In this document: positions 24,790 through 32,478 of the stretch, in pieces | Layout: every line of letters begins with the position of its first letter | Numbering within the stretch: position 1 is the stretch's first letter | Source: Cacconaster sp045114175 | GTDB taxonomy: Bacteria; Bacteroidota; Bacteroidia; Bacteroidales; UBA932 | NCBI GenBank assembly: GCA_045114175.1 | Contig: JBGUJZ010000035.1 | Location: 61,441-125,440, forward strand | Length of the DNA: 64,000 bases | Reading direction: 5' to 3' | The notes under the pieces: model-generated | The model's input: the letters and a program-made list of their open reading frames with translations, nothing else | The model's database searches: none | Told to the model about the DNA's origin: nothing | Translations under genes and position numbers: made by a program

Positions 24790-26120
24790 TGCTACATGAT
24801 CTACTGATTTTTTCACCGTTCATGATCTGCCTCTTTTGGGCGGTCATGCACTGTTTAATAGCCTACCGGACCAATACCTTCACAGCCATCATGGTGCTAA
24901 CCTTGACGGCTATGGTCTTTTTTATGATAGACGGCTATTACTCAGCTATTTACGGTACGCCAGAAATCTATATATGGTTCTCATTGATCTACCAGTTGGT
25001 GGCGCCGGGATTGATCCCGGCCGCAATGTTTTATATGCGGCGGTTGATGAAGGAGCAACGATACCACTTCGTGCAGTTCCTTTGGGTTATCATTCCAGCC
25101 ATCATGTTCTCGGTTTCCGCGCTGTTAATGAGCATAATAGGACCATCCGAGATTATCAATATGACCAACGCAATCAACACGCACGGCCTAGCCGTGCTTT
25201 CGCAGTATAAAGGAGAGCTGGTATACCGTTATTATATATGGTCTGATCTCGTCTTGCGCGTCGTTATTGGTCTGGAGATGATCTACATGCTGATTTATAT
25301 GATCGTGGTTTCAATCAAACGATCGTATCGCCTTGGACAGATCTACAGATTCTTATTTAGAGGGGCCTATATCGATGTTTTGCAGATTCAGATGAATGCA
25401 CTTTCCGGTATTGAGATCGCCTATCTCTTCAAATTATTCTTCTTCAAGAGTTATCTGGATACCCATTTGTGGCTTACGGCGCTTCTTTCGGTCTATGTGG
25501 CCATCGCTATCTTCAGCCTTGGATTTTTCTCACTGTTTGCAGCCCATCCCTCCTTCAATATCACGGATATTCGCAACTTGATGCGATTCAATTATAATCG
25601 CAAAAACAAGCAGAAGACCATTGAAAGCATGTTCGATCACCTTATTGAAGATGCTGATACAGAGACACAAAGGCGCATCCGCGGTAAGATTGTCGTAGCG
25701 GGAGAAGTGGATAATTGGGAGCAAAATCAGGCCCAGACGCGGCCATCGCTGGCTGATGCAATCTTTAACGTCAGCAACGAATCCTGGTCTGAAAACAGTA
25801 TGATGGGCCGTTTCCAGCGCCTGATGCGCGATGAACAGATCTATCTGAAGCCCGGACTATCCTTGCAGGACGTGGCTGAGCGGCTTGGAACGAACAAGAC
25901 CTATGTTTCCAAGATGGTGAACAACACCTTCAACATGGGTTTCCCCGAGTTGCTTAATATTCTGCGAGTGGACTATGCCGAGCACTACATCGTGTTGCAC
26001 AAAGATGCCAAGCAAAGTCAGATTGCCGAAGCTTGCGGTTTCTTCAGCGCCTCCTCCTTCAACAATACGTTCAAACACGTTACTGGCATGACGCCGAAGA
26101 TGTGGTTGAGCACACACTAA
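24789..26120 (+). CDS. Polytopic membrane protein with C-terminal AraC-type DNA-binding domain
   Basis: 443 residues. The N-terminal ~265 residues hold about seven hydrophobic helices (e.g. MICLFWAVMHCLIA, AIMVLTLTAMVFFMI, FLWVIIPAIMFSVSALLMSI, LWLTALLSVYVAIAIFSLGFF). A cytoplasmic linker follows, then a two-HTH AraC domain (about 345-443: LSLQDVAERLGTNKTYVSKMVNNTFNMGF and SQIAEACGFFSASSFNNTFKHVTGMTPKMW). Likely a one-component transmembrane regulator controlling the neighbouring fimbrial genes. Transcription ends at the hairpin 26161-26189, inside the convergent hemW coding region. The stop codon interlocks with the hemW stop in CTAA. Confidence 0.8.
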   Translation: MLHDLLIFSPFMICLFWAVMHCLIAYRTNTFTAIMVLTLTAMVFFMIDGYYSAIYGTPEIYIWFSLIYQLVAPGLIPAAMFYMRRLMKEQRYHFVQFLWVIIPAIMFSVSALLMSIIGPSEIINMTNAINTHGLAVLSQYKGELVYRYYIWSDLVLRVVIGLEMIYMLIYMIVVSIKRSYRLGQIYRFLFRGAYIDVLQIQMNALSGIEIAYLFKLFFFKSYLDTHLWLTALLSVYVAIAIFSLGFFSLFAAHPSFNITDIRNLMRFNYNRKNKQKTIESMFDHLIEDADTETQRRIRGKIVVAGEVDNWEQNQAQTRPSLADAIFNVSNESWSENSMMGRFQRLMRDEQIYLKPGLSLQDVAERLGTNKTYVSKMVNNTFNMGFPELLNILRVDYAEHYIVLHKDAKQSQIAEACGFFSASSFNNTFKHVTGMTPKMWLSTH

Positions 26121-27364
26121 AGGAAGAGGTCTGCGATAATCGAGTCGGAGACGAAGAAATGGTCTGCGGGAATCCGCAGACCTTTTTTTGTAGGCACAAG
26201 TCGCCCCTCTTGGAGCATCCGATCCAAGGTCGGACGGATGGCTGCGAGGTGCTCCGGATCGAGACTATCCAGCTCCAAACCGGCAGCGGTGCGGAGTGAG
26301 AGCATCACTTTTTCGTTGGCCAGCTCCGCGTTGGTGAGTGTTTCAAAATCTAAAACATCAACTGACTCGATGGGAGGATTTTCCACCGTAGTAGAACCCT
26401 CCATAACGCCAGCTACAGCGCACTGATTCGCCGTTTTTGGGACAAAATCCTCATATTTATGACCAAGATACTTTTTCAAATATGTATCCAAATCGGGACG
26501 ATTCCAGCGGCGCGTACGGAGGCCATCATAGGAGTGAGCGCCCGGTCCAAACCCCCAGTAAGGCTCCCGATGCCAGTAGGCGGAGTTGTGTTTAGCCTCC
26601 CGTCCGGGGAGAGCAAAATTGGAGACTTCATACTGGAGGTAGCCGGCGGCGGCGACGCGCTGCTGGAGCAGCGCGTACTGCCGGGCGCAGGTCTCCTGCG
26701 CCGGCGGCGCGTAGGCGCCCGCCGCCGCCTCGTCGCCCAACGTACTCCCCTCCTCCACGCTCATCTGGTAGCAGGAGAGATGTTCTGGATGCAAAGCCAA
26801 AGCCCGGTCTATCGTTGCTGTCCAGTCCTCATAGGAAAGACCGGTGAAGCCGAAAATCAGGTCTAAAGAGAGGTTGTCAAAACCCGCCTCACGTGCCATT
26901 CGTACGGCTATTTCCGCCTGGGCAGCCGTATGTCGGCGGCACATCCAGCGCAGATGCGCATCGCAGAAAGATTGAATGCCTATACTCAGGCGGTTCACCC
27001 CCAGCTTGCGCCATGCGGCCAGCTTCTCCAACGTAATATCGTCCGGATTCGCCTCGAGCGTAAACTCTTCGAATACGTCGTCGTTTTTGGTCACAGATAG
27101 CCAGTGACGAACGCTGGAGACGATACGTTCCAGCTGATCAGGCGGCAGCAGAGATGGCGTTCCGCCACCAATATAGAGCGTGGGGTGCGCCCATAGATCC
27201 GGAGATTGGACCTGTAGGCGCGCCTTGGGCGTAGCAGCGATTTCCTGAAGCAGGGCATCTACGTAGCGCTCCATCGTGGCCGAATCCGTGCAGCGTTCCG
27301 AATAGAAGCTGCAATAGCGACAGAACGACGCGCAAAAGGGAATATGGATATAAATGCCGGCCAT
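26117..27364 (-). CDS. hemW: Radical SAM heme chaperone (coproporphyrinogen oxidase-like)
   Basis: 415 residues. The N-terminal MAGIYIHIPFCASFCRYCSF carries the CxxxCxxC cluster motif (C11, C15, C18). YIGGGTPSLL, the SIGIQSF motif and SLDLIFGFTG follow as in the HemW/HemN family. The absence of features specific to anaerobic HemN favours HemW, a heme-delivery protein. Downstream of, and probably cotranscribed with, the coiled-coil membrane protein gene (21-base gap). Its last codons contain, on the opposite strand, a complete terminator for the regulator gene. Confidence 0.88.
   Translation of the reverse strand: MAGIYIHIPFCASFCRYCSFYSERCTDSATMERYVDALLQEIAATPKARLQVQSPDLWAHPTLYIGGGTPSLLPPDQLERIVSSVRHWLSVTKNDDVFEEFTLEANPDDITLEKLAAWRKLGVNRLSIGIQSFCDAHLRWMCRRHTAAQAEIAVRMAREAGFDNLSLDLIFGFTGLSYEDWTATIDRALALHPEHLSCYQMSVEEGSTLGDEAAAGAYAPPAQETCARQYALLQQRVAAAGYLQYEVSNFALPGREAKHNSAYWHREPYWGFGPGAHSYDGLRTRRWNRPDLDTYLKKYLGHKYEDFVPKTANQCAVAGVMEGSTTVENPPIESVDVLDFETLTNAELANEKVMLSLRTAAGLELDSLDPEHLAAIRPTLDRMLQEGRLVPTKKGLRIPADHFFVSDSIIADLFL
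26161..26189 (+). terminator. Rho-independent terminator embedded in hemW coding sequence
   Basis: Perfect 9-bp stem GGTCTGCGG / CCGCAGACC with a 4-base loop, followed by seven T (26183-26189), 40 bases after the regulator stop. It lies antisense within the hemW codons for the segment around KKGLRIPADHF. Confidence 0.9.
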
Positions 27365-27385
27365 AAGAGAAGCCGCAGTGGCTCT

Positions 27386-28324
27386 CTATCGCAGGACGAG
27401 GTCCGCGGTGCCGAGCTTGGTCTCGGTGGAGTAAACCTCTACGCGGTAAACGCCCTTGGTGAAGGGAGCATCGTCCACCTTAGCGAAGTAGATGCAGATC
27501 TCGATTTCCTCGCCCTGGTAGTCCACCACGCGGGAAGCGGATGCCATCATATCCTCGTCACCACAACGGAACGCCTTCTGCTGATCGCTGGGCAACTGTG
27601 CGCCTTCCGGACCGAATACCTTAATATAGATGGTGCGGTTGCCGCGCTCAGCGATGCTATTCTCGATAAGGCTCAGGCAGGTCTTCAGCTTGACGGTACG
27701 GCTGCTGCGGTCGGTCTCCTTGTTGGAGCCGTTGATGGCCGTCAGCATCACGCCACGTCCCTTAACCACAGCACCGGCCGAAGCCTTGGCGGCATACTGT
27801 TCGGTGGTAGTGACCAGCTCTTCATAAGCCTTTTTGCTCTCAGCGGCCTCTTTGCGGGCCTCGCTGGCCTCGTGGCGAAGCGCCACATTCAGCGTGTTGA
27901 GCGAATCTATCTGGTGGATATAACCCTTCATGATGGTGCGCAGCGTGCCGAGCTCTTTCTCATACTGACGCATCTTGGTGCGGTTGGTAGCCTCGGTCTT
28001 CTGGAGCCGCTCGATCAGTTGGCCAACCTTCTCTTTCTCCACCGCCAGAGAGTCGTTGATAGCCTTATTGGTGGTATTAAGATTCTCGTATTCACCCTGA
28101 AGTTCAACCAGCTCGGTGGTGAGATCGGCCTTTTCGCCGTTCAGGTCGCGCACGAGTTTGGAATTGTTGATCCACATCACCAGCAGCACCACGAGCAGTG
28201 CGGCAGCAATCGCGCCCAGCACGATCACCAGCTTGCGCATCTGGTCATTCTTTTCTGCTTTTTCTTTTTTATTGTAACGCTGTTCGAATTCCAGCATCTC
28301 CTGGTCAAAATCTTCCTGTGCCAT
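27386..28324 (-). CDS. Membrane-anchored coiled-coil protein, uncharacterised
   Basis: 312 residues. A short charged cytoplasmic N-terminus, one membrane helix (about 30-50, LVIVLGAIAAALLVVLLVMW), a long coiled coil (about 55-185) and a compact beta-rich C-terminal domain (about 190-312, ending EVYSTETKLGTADLVLR). The plan recalls structural or spanning proteins conserved in Bacteroidetes, but I recognise no characterised family. It is read just before hemW. Its promoter box (28348-28355) is one base from the divergent promoter of the 155-residue gene. Confidence 0.6.
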   Translation of the reverse strand: MAQEDFDQEMLEFEQRYNKKEKAEKNDQMRKLVIVLGAIAAALLVVLLVMWINNSKLVRDLNGEKADLTTELVELQGEYENLNTTNKAINDSLAVEKEKVGQLIERLQKTEATNRTKMRQYEKELGTLRTIMKGYIHQIDSLNTLNVALRHEASEARKEAAESKKAYEELVTTTEQYAAKASAGAVVKGRGVMLTAINGSNKETDRSSRTVKLKTCLSLIENSIAERGNRTIYIKVFGPEGAQLPSDQQKAFRCGDEDMMASASRVVDYQGEEIEICIYFAKVDDAPFTKGVYRVEVYSTETKLGTADLVLR

Positions 28325-28347
28325 AATCTTACGGATTTTATTCTCCG

Positions 28348-28355
28348 CAAAAGTA
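28348..28355 (-). promoter_or_regulatory. -7 promoter box for the coiled-coil gene-hemW unit
   Basis: Minus-strand TACTTTTG, 24 bases before the start at 28324. One base separates it from the plus-strand box at 28357. Confidence 0.65.
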
Positions 28356-28356
28356 C

Positions 28357-28364
28357 TAAATTTG
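28357..28364 (+). promoter_or_regulatory. -7 promoter box for the 155-residue gene-ROK kinase unit
   Basis: TAAATTTG fits TAnnTTTG, 26 bases before the ATG at 28390. The -33 region of each of these two promoters must lie inside the transcribed leader of the other. Confidence 0.65.
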
Positions 28365-28389
28365 TGCCATAATCTATCCGAAAACGCTT

Positions 28390-28857
28390 ATGAGATATCT
28401 GATTCGCGCCCTTAAGTACCTGGTTTACTTTGTAGTATTATTTTTCGTGATTGTCGGCATTATCTGGCTCATTACGCCTAAAGCCGACGGCGGATTCTCG
28501 CTAGCCGCTATGTTCCAGCCCGGTGCGCTGCCCAAGATCGCCATCCTTTTCCTGGTGATTGCAGCGGGCTATCCCTATTTTGCCTTCACCAAGCGCAAAG
28601 TTTACCTGGGCGGCACCTTCGCCGAGAAGCGGGACGTGATTCTGGCCTGCTTCGAACAGTGGGGCTATGAGATCGAGAATGAGGAGCCTGAACAGATTTC
28701 CTTCCGCCTGAAAAGCAAGACCGGCCGCTTCACGCGAATGTATGAAGACCGAATCGTGATTGAGACCAAGGAAGAACCCATCGTGCTGAACGGCTACCGC
28801 CGCGATATCGACCGCATGGCACGTAACATCAACTATAGCCTCTCGCAAAATGAATAA
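28390..28857 (+). CDS. Small membrane protein, uncharacterised
   Basis: 155 residues. Two membrane helices (about 8-28, VYFVVLFFVIVGIIWLI, and about 46-64, IAILFLVIAAGYPYFAF) are followed by a basic cytoplasmic domain of about 90 residues with no recognised motif (FRLKSKTGRFTRMYEDRIVIET). The gene overlaps the ROK kinase gene by 8 bases, so the two are co-translated. No function can be assigned. Confidence 0.6.
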   Translation: MRYLIRALKYLVYFVVLFFVIVGIIWLITPKADGGFSLAAMFQPGALPKIAILFLVIAAGYPYFAFTKRKVYLGGTFAEKRDVILACFEQWGYEIENEEPEQISFRLKSKTGRFTRMYEDRIVIETKEEPIVLNGYRRDIDRMARNINYSLSQNE

Positions 28858-29809
28858 AGATCTTGTTCTCGGAATTGATGTAGGCGGACAGACCACCAAG
28901 TGTGGCGTTGTGGATGCCGAAGGTAATATCCTTGCTCAGAGCGTAATCCGTTCAGACGAGGACACCAGCGCTGTGGATTTTGTAGATTCGCTGGCAGCGG
29001 CGTTGCACGCACTGGTTGCAAAGGCCGGCGCGAACGGTCGCATTCTTGGAATCGGCATGGGTGCCCCCAACGGCAACTACTATACGGGTGTGATAGAGAA
29101 TGCACCCAACGTTACTTGGGCCCGCAATGGCCGCGTACCTATCGCACAGATGCTGCAGGAGCGCATGGAGGGTATTCCCGTGATCCTGACGAACGACGCG
29201 AACGCCGCAGCAGTAGGTGAAATGCGCTACGGCGCTGCCCGCGGCATGAAGAATTTCATTGTCATCACATTAGGAACGGGCGTTGGCTCCGGCATCGTGA
29301 TTGACGGGAAGGTGGTTTACGGCCACGACGGCTTTGCCGGCGAGTTGGGCCATACCTGCGCAATCCGCGACGGCCGACTCTGCGGCTGCGGCAAGAAAGG
29401 TTGTTTGGAGGCTTACTGCAGTGCAATAGGTGCCGCCAAAACTGCTCAGGAATGGCTGGCTGAAAGTGAGGAACCTTCACTGCTTCGCGGGCTCGCAAAA
29501 ATCACCTCAAAAGACATCTACGATGCCGCAAAACAGGGTGATAAACTAGCAATTAGAGTTCTGGACTATACCGGCACACTGCTGGGCCAGAAACTGGCAG
29601 ATTTCATCGCATTTTCCGCTCCGGAGGCCATCATCCTCTTCGGCGGCCTGGCACGCTCACGCGAGTTCTTGGAGGAACCGGTAAGGAAAGCCATGAACGA
29701 AAACGTTGTTTCGCTCTGGCGCAACAAAGTCAATCTTCTCTTCTCTCCCCTGAAAGAATCCGACGCTGCCATTCTCGGCGCCGCCGCCCTCGCCTGGGAC
29801 GTGAAATAG
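28850..29809 (+). CDS. ROK-family sugar kinase, probable glucokinase
   Basis: 319 residues; ATP-dependent phosphorylation of glucose or a related sugar in the cytosol. The N-terminal phosphate-binding loop GIDVGGQTTKCGVVD, NDANAAAVGE, VITLGTGVGSGIVIDG, GELGHT and the zinc-binding ROK signature CGCGKKGCLEAYC are all present. A catalytic aspartate is expected in the NDANA segment. Substrate within the family (glucose, fructose, N-acetyl sugars) cannot be settled; glucokinase is the usual call in this phylum. It ends 4 bases from the convergent 103-residue gene. Confidence 0.88.
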   Translation: MNKDLVLGIDVGGQTTKCGVVDAEGNILAQSVIRSDEDTSAVDFVDSLAAALHALVAKAGANGRILGIGMGAPNGNYYTGVIENAPNVTWARNGRVPIAQMLQERMEGIPVILTNDANAAAVGEMRYGAARGMKNFIVITLGTGVGSGIVIDGKVVYGHDGFAGELGHTCAIRDGRLCGCGKKGCLEAYCSAIGAAKTAQEWLAESEEPSLLRGLAKITSKDIYDAAKQGDKLAIRVLDYTGTLLGQKLADFIAFSAPEAIILFGGLARSREFLEEPVRKAMNENVVSLWRNKVNLLFSPLKESDAAILGAAALAWDVK

Positions 29810-29813
29810 AACT

Positions 29814-30125
29814 CTACGGTTCGAGGTAGCGGATGTCTTTGCCGTGACGGCGGGCGTATTCAATTTCTGAGCGAGTGCTTGAGCCGATGTAGCCGCCTAC
29901 GTTGAGAACGTAGATGGCGTCGGCCATATCGATTTTGCGTTTGTGCATATCGTCCAGCATCTCCTTGGTGCCTTCCGTCCAGACCTCATCGTCACCGCTA
30001 TGACCGAACAGGCCGACACTGATCACGATGTTGCCCTCTAGCGTCAGACGCTTCTGCGCCTCCATAAACGCATCCTTGAAACGGGTGCTTCCGCACAATG
30101 TAATTACCGGATATTTTCCAACCAT
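29814..30125 (-). CDS. Nucleoside 2-deoxyribosyltransferase-like / DUF4406-like small protein
   Basis: 103 residues. Starts PVITLCGSTRFKDAF and contains the charged helix MLDDMHKRKIDMADAIYVLN and the C-terminal YIGSSTRSEIEYARRHGK, the pattern of short Rossmann-like proteins related to nucleoside 2-deoxyribosyltransferases. A nucleotide-handling role is plausible but unproven. It lies alone between the ROK gene (convergent) and the regulator gene upstream, whose terminator separates the two transcripts. No promoter box was recognised. Confidence 0.6.
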   Translation of the reverse strand: MVGKYPVITLCGSTRFKDAFMEAQKRLTLEGNIVISVGLFGHSGDDEVWTEGTKEMLDDMHKRKIDMADAIYVLNVGGYIGSSTRSEIEYARRHGKDIRYLEP

Positions 30126-30157
30126 AGTTCGGGTCTAAAAGCAATTAATGATTATCA

Positions 30158-30188
30158 AAAATGTAACACTTGACGTGTGTTACATTTT
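30158..30188 (-). terminator. Inverted repeat after the miniature regulator gene; terminator
   Basis: Perfect 12-bp stem AAAATGTAACAC (30158-30169) / GTGTTACATTTT (30177-30188), with further T residues on the minus strand, starting 9 bases after the stop. Its 11-base core recurs inside the start of the same gene (31089-31123). Confidence 0.8.
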
Positions 30189-30196
30189 CTAAATAA

Positions 30197-31216
30197 CTAT
30201 TTGAAAGCAGACGGTGAAACACCGTAGAAAGCCTTGAAAGCGGCTGAGAAATAAGCAGATGAAGCAAAGCCGCAAGAGGCTGCAACAACAGCCATATTAT
30301 TCTCACCGGAACGCAGCATATCCGCTGCTGCTGCCATTCTACGGGCCTTAATCATATCGGATGGAGACGCAGCACCAAGCGCCTTTAGTTTGCGGGAAAG
30401 ATGGACTCGGGAGATGCCCAATTCTGCGGCAATCTGATCTACGGAAAAATCTTTATCGGTATAATTCTTCTCGATTATGCCCTTAACGCTCGACTCGAAA
30501 TCCCCTTCTTCAAACAACAAGCCTTGATGGGTAAGCTGTTCCTTGGGAGTCTCTTTGATTGCCTCTTTTTGCTCTTCTTTTGGCGTCTGCTTGGGTGTTT
30601 CTTTGCTTGCTTCTACGGGCTCAATTTCTGTCGGTTTTACGGGCTGCTCTTGGAGCTTTGGAGAAGGAATCTGGGAAGAAACAGGGGCGACGTTTCTCTT
30701 ACGGGAATGATAATACTGAAGGAAACATATCGCTGCAACAAGGCAGGCGATAACAAGAATCCAAGGCCAAATGACAGGCTTCTTTGCTTCGCAGACGATG
30801 GGTTCTTCTACCTCCGGAGCCTTTGTTTCAAACAGCTTCTCCCTAACAGAAGAGGGCACTTCACTGCGCTTGACAAACCCCTCAAGTGTAGAATAGGTGA
30901 GCACGACGTCTCGTCCATCACGTATCCAAAGAAGGCCGTTTTCATCGAACGCAAGAGAGACAATTGAGTCGCACTCGAGGTGGCCAGTAAGGGTGGAATA
31001 GGCAAACGATCTGCCGGTTGCACCGACCCTAAGAAGCCCTCTAGATGCCGTTCCAACCCACATAGAGCCGTCTGTAGGGCATATTATTGAAAATGTAACA
31101 TCATTTTCATGTGTTACATTTTCACAAATAGCGGTCGTCTGATTTGCCAGGCTAAGGGCTAGAATAGCGGCAAAAAGACGGAGAAACACACGAGTTTTTA
31201 CGAAAGTTCTCCTCAT
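30197..31216 (-). CDS. Miniature propeller-TM-AraC regulator (HTCS-like without kinase)
   Basis: 339 residues. Signal/anchor (about 8-30); two blades with the two-component-regulator propeller pattern (VTFSIICPTDGSMWVGTASRGLLRV, about 40-64, and DSIVSLAFDENGLLWIRDG, about 83-101). One membrane helix (148-167) and a Pro/Lys/Glu-rich cytoplasmic linker (about 175-228) lead to an AraC domain (about 244-339, with FSVDQIAAELGISRVHLSRKL and SAAFKAFYGVSPSAF). Hybrid two-component sensors have about fourteen blades plus kinase and receiver domains; none of these is present. It lies 14 bases after the double-OmpA gene, so the pair is probably one unit. Confidence 0.78.
   Translation of the reverse strand: MRRTFVKTRVFLRLFAAILALSLANQTTAICENVTHENDVTFSIICPTDGSMWVGTASRGLLRVGATGRSFAYSTLTGHLECDSIVSLAFDENGLLWIRDGRDVVLTYSTLEGFVKRSEVPSSVREKLFETKAPEVEEPIVCEAKKPVIWPWILVIACLVAAICFLQYYHSRKRNVAPVSSQIPSPKLQEQPVKPTEIEPVEASKETPKQTPKEEQKEAIKETPKEQLTHQGLLFEEGDFESSVKGIIEKNYTDKDFSVDQIAAELGISRVHLSRKLKALGAASPSDMIKARRMAAAADMLRSGENNMAVVAASCGFASSAYFSAAFKAFYGVSPSAFK
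31089..31123. repeat. Inverted repeat within the regulator gene start
   Basis: Perfect 12-bp arms GAAAATGTAACA (31089-31100) and TGTTACATTTTC (31112-31123) with an 11-base spacer, inside codons about 32-42 of the regulator. The 11-base core equals that of the downstream terminator at 30158-30188. Confidence 0.8.
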
Positions 31217-31230
31217 AATCCAGGGGGTAT

Positions 31231-32307
31231 TTATTCTGCAGAAGCAGAAATTTTCACGCAGCGAAGAGACTGCATTGAAGCGGCGATGAGTCGACTCCAG
31301 ACCGAGCCTCCATCCAAGGTCTCGAGCTTCTCCTTCTTCGAGGAGACGGAAAGTGACTCGTCGTCGAGGATGTTCAAAATTTCATTCTTGTCCGGACCGA
31401 ACCAAGAAGTCGAGACAACCTCGCGAAGTCCGGCCCAGTTTTCTTCACGTGAGCGCACAGTGATCCTGTCGGCGCTCACTCCGAGCTCGACCAGTTGTCG
31501 CTTCACCGCTTCAGCCCTTCGTCGTGCCAAGGTCAGGTTCCATGAAACTTTTCCTTCCGGTGAAGACAGGGCGTCTAGGACGATGACGGATCCTGGTGGT
31601 AACGATGAGGCAAACAATTGGAGCTCGCGGAGCTGTTCGGTATTGTCGAGGTACCGGGAAAGAATTTCTGAACTGCCCGCCGGGAACTTGACAGAAATCG
31701 AGGTGCCGTGCGGGTTTTCAGAAGGCGTTGCTGAAGTCGCTGAGATTTCAATATTCGTGGTATACTCTACATAAACCTCAGTGCGTCGAATTCTCGTGAA
31801 GCAATTCCATAGCAATTCATCCCACACAATCCCGCCCCAGAGGTCCTGTAGGAGGGTTTCGAGGTCATTTTTCCCGCTTTTCAGCAGTGTCAACGCGTCG
31901 GCCTTCCACTGCTTGTCGCTGGCACGGATATATTGCTCTGCAGAGGCCCAATCTTCAGGAACATCGTTTACAATAATCTGTGAATCAGTAAGTTCCGGTA
32001 GTTTCTCCTTCAGAAGGGAGACGATCGCCTCGGAACGACGAGCCGCAAGCTTGGTGTTCCAGGAGAGAGATCCCTCGGGAGAAGAGTAGGATGTGACGTT
32101 GATCCGCGCGATGCGTCCGGCCTCAATAGAGGAAGCGAGTGCTTCGACCTCTGCTAACATGGAAGCGTTCGCACTGTTCGAAAGGTCGAGTGCCGATTTG
32201 CCGGCTTGCCATCTGAAGCTGCCACTCCAGTTGCCCGCAAATAGTCCGACTCCCGGAAGCAACATTCCGAGAACGACCAAAACCGATATGAAAAACTTGC
32301 GGGACAT
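31231..32307 (-). CDS. Periplasmic protein with two OmpA-like domains
   Basis: 358 residues from MSRKFFISVL, with a signal peptide ending near GLFAG. Two OmpA-like repeats: SYSSPEGSLSWNTKLAARRSEAI and LSSPEGKVSWNLTLARRRAEAV. They are followed by matching N-N-E-D-W (VPEDWASA, REENWAGL) and ILNILDD/ALTLLKSG segments, the same layout as the first two domains of the fimbrial DUF3575 protein but without its barrel. The frame is open five codons further, but the -7 box at 32324-32331 puts that start before the RNA 5' end. It is followed after 14 bases by the miniature regulator gene. Confidence 0.72.
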   Translation of the reverse strand: MSRKFFISVLVVLGMLLPGVGLFAGNWSGSFRWQAGKSALDLSNSANASMLAEVEALASSIEAGRIARINVTSYSSPEGSLSWNTKLAARRSEAIVSLLKEKLPELTDSQIIVNDVPEDWASAEQYIRASDKQWKADALTLLKSGKNDLETLLQDLWGGIVWDELLWNCFTRIRRTEVYVEYTTNIEISATSATPSENPHGTSISVKFPAGSSEILSRYLDNTEQLRELQLFASSLPPGSVIVLDALSSPEGKVSWNLTLARRRAEAVKRQLVELGVSADRITVRSREENWAGLREVVSTSWFGPDKNEILNILDDESLSVSSKKEKLETLDGGSVWSRLIAASMQSLRCVKISASAE

Positions 32308-32323
32308 TAGTTTTTGATACATT

Positions 32324-32331
32324 CAAAGGTA
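32324..32331 (-). promoter_or_regulatory. -7 promoter box of the OmpA-regulator unit
   Basis: Minus-strand TACCTTTG, with a TTGC in the -33 region about 18 bases upstream. It decides the start of the double-OmpA gene in favour of 32307. It is identical to the boxes of the two fimbrial promoters. Confidence 0.65.
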
Positions 32332-32415
32332 ATCATTTCTAAAATTTCTTGCAAGAACTTTCCTTTGTTGTTTCAAATACAATGTCAGCCGCAAGTTTCA
32401 GGAGTTGGACCCTGA

Positions 32416-32472
32416 CGGGCGGGATCTTTTATGCCTCGGGGTGTATATATATAATATAGGTGTACCCGCCCG
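32416..32472 (-). other. Inverted repeat CGGGCGGG/CCCGCCCG after the cation transporter gene
   Basis: 8-bp GC arms at 32416-32423 and 32465-32472 around a 41-base A/T-rich middle, just after the transporter stop. Possibly part of its transcription end; no T-run follows. Confidence 0.4.
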
Positions 32473-32478
32473 AACCGA

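Noticed and set aside
32416..32472. Second cloverleaf-like element at the CGGGCGGG inverted repeat
   Set aside because: No sequence or geometry in common with the copies at 3729 and 52408; large A/T-rich loop without internal stems.
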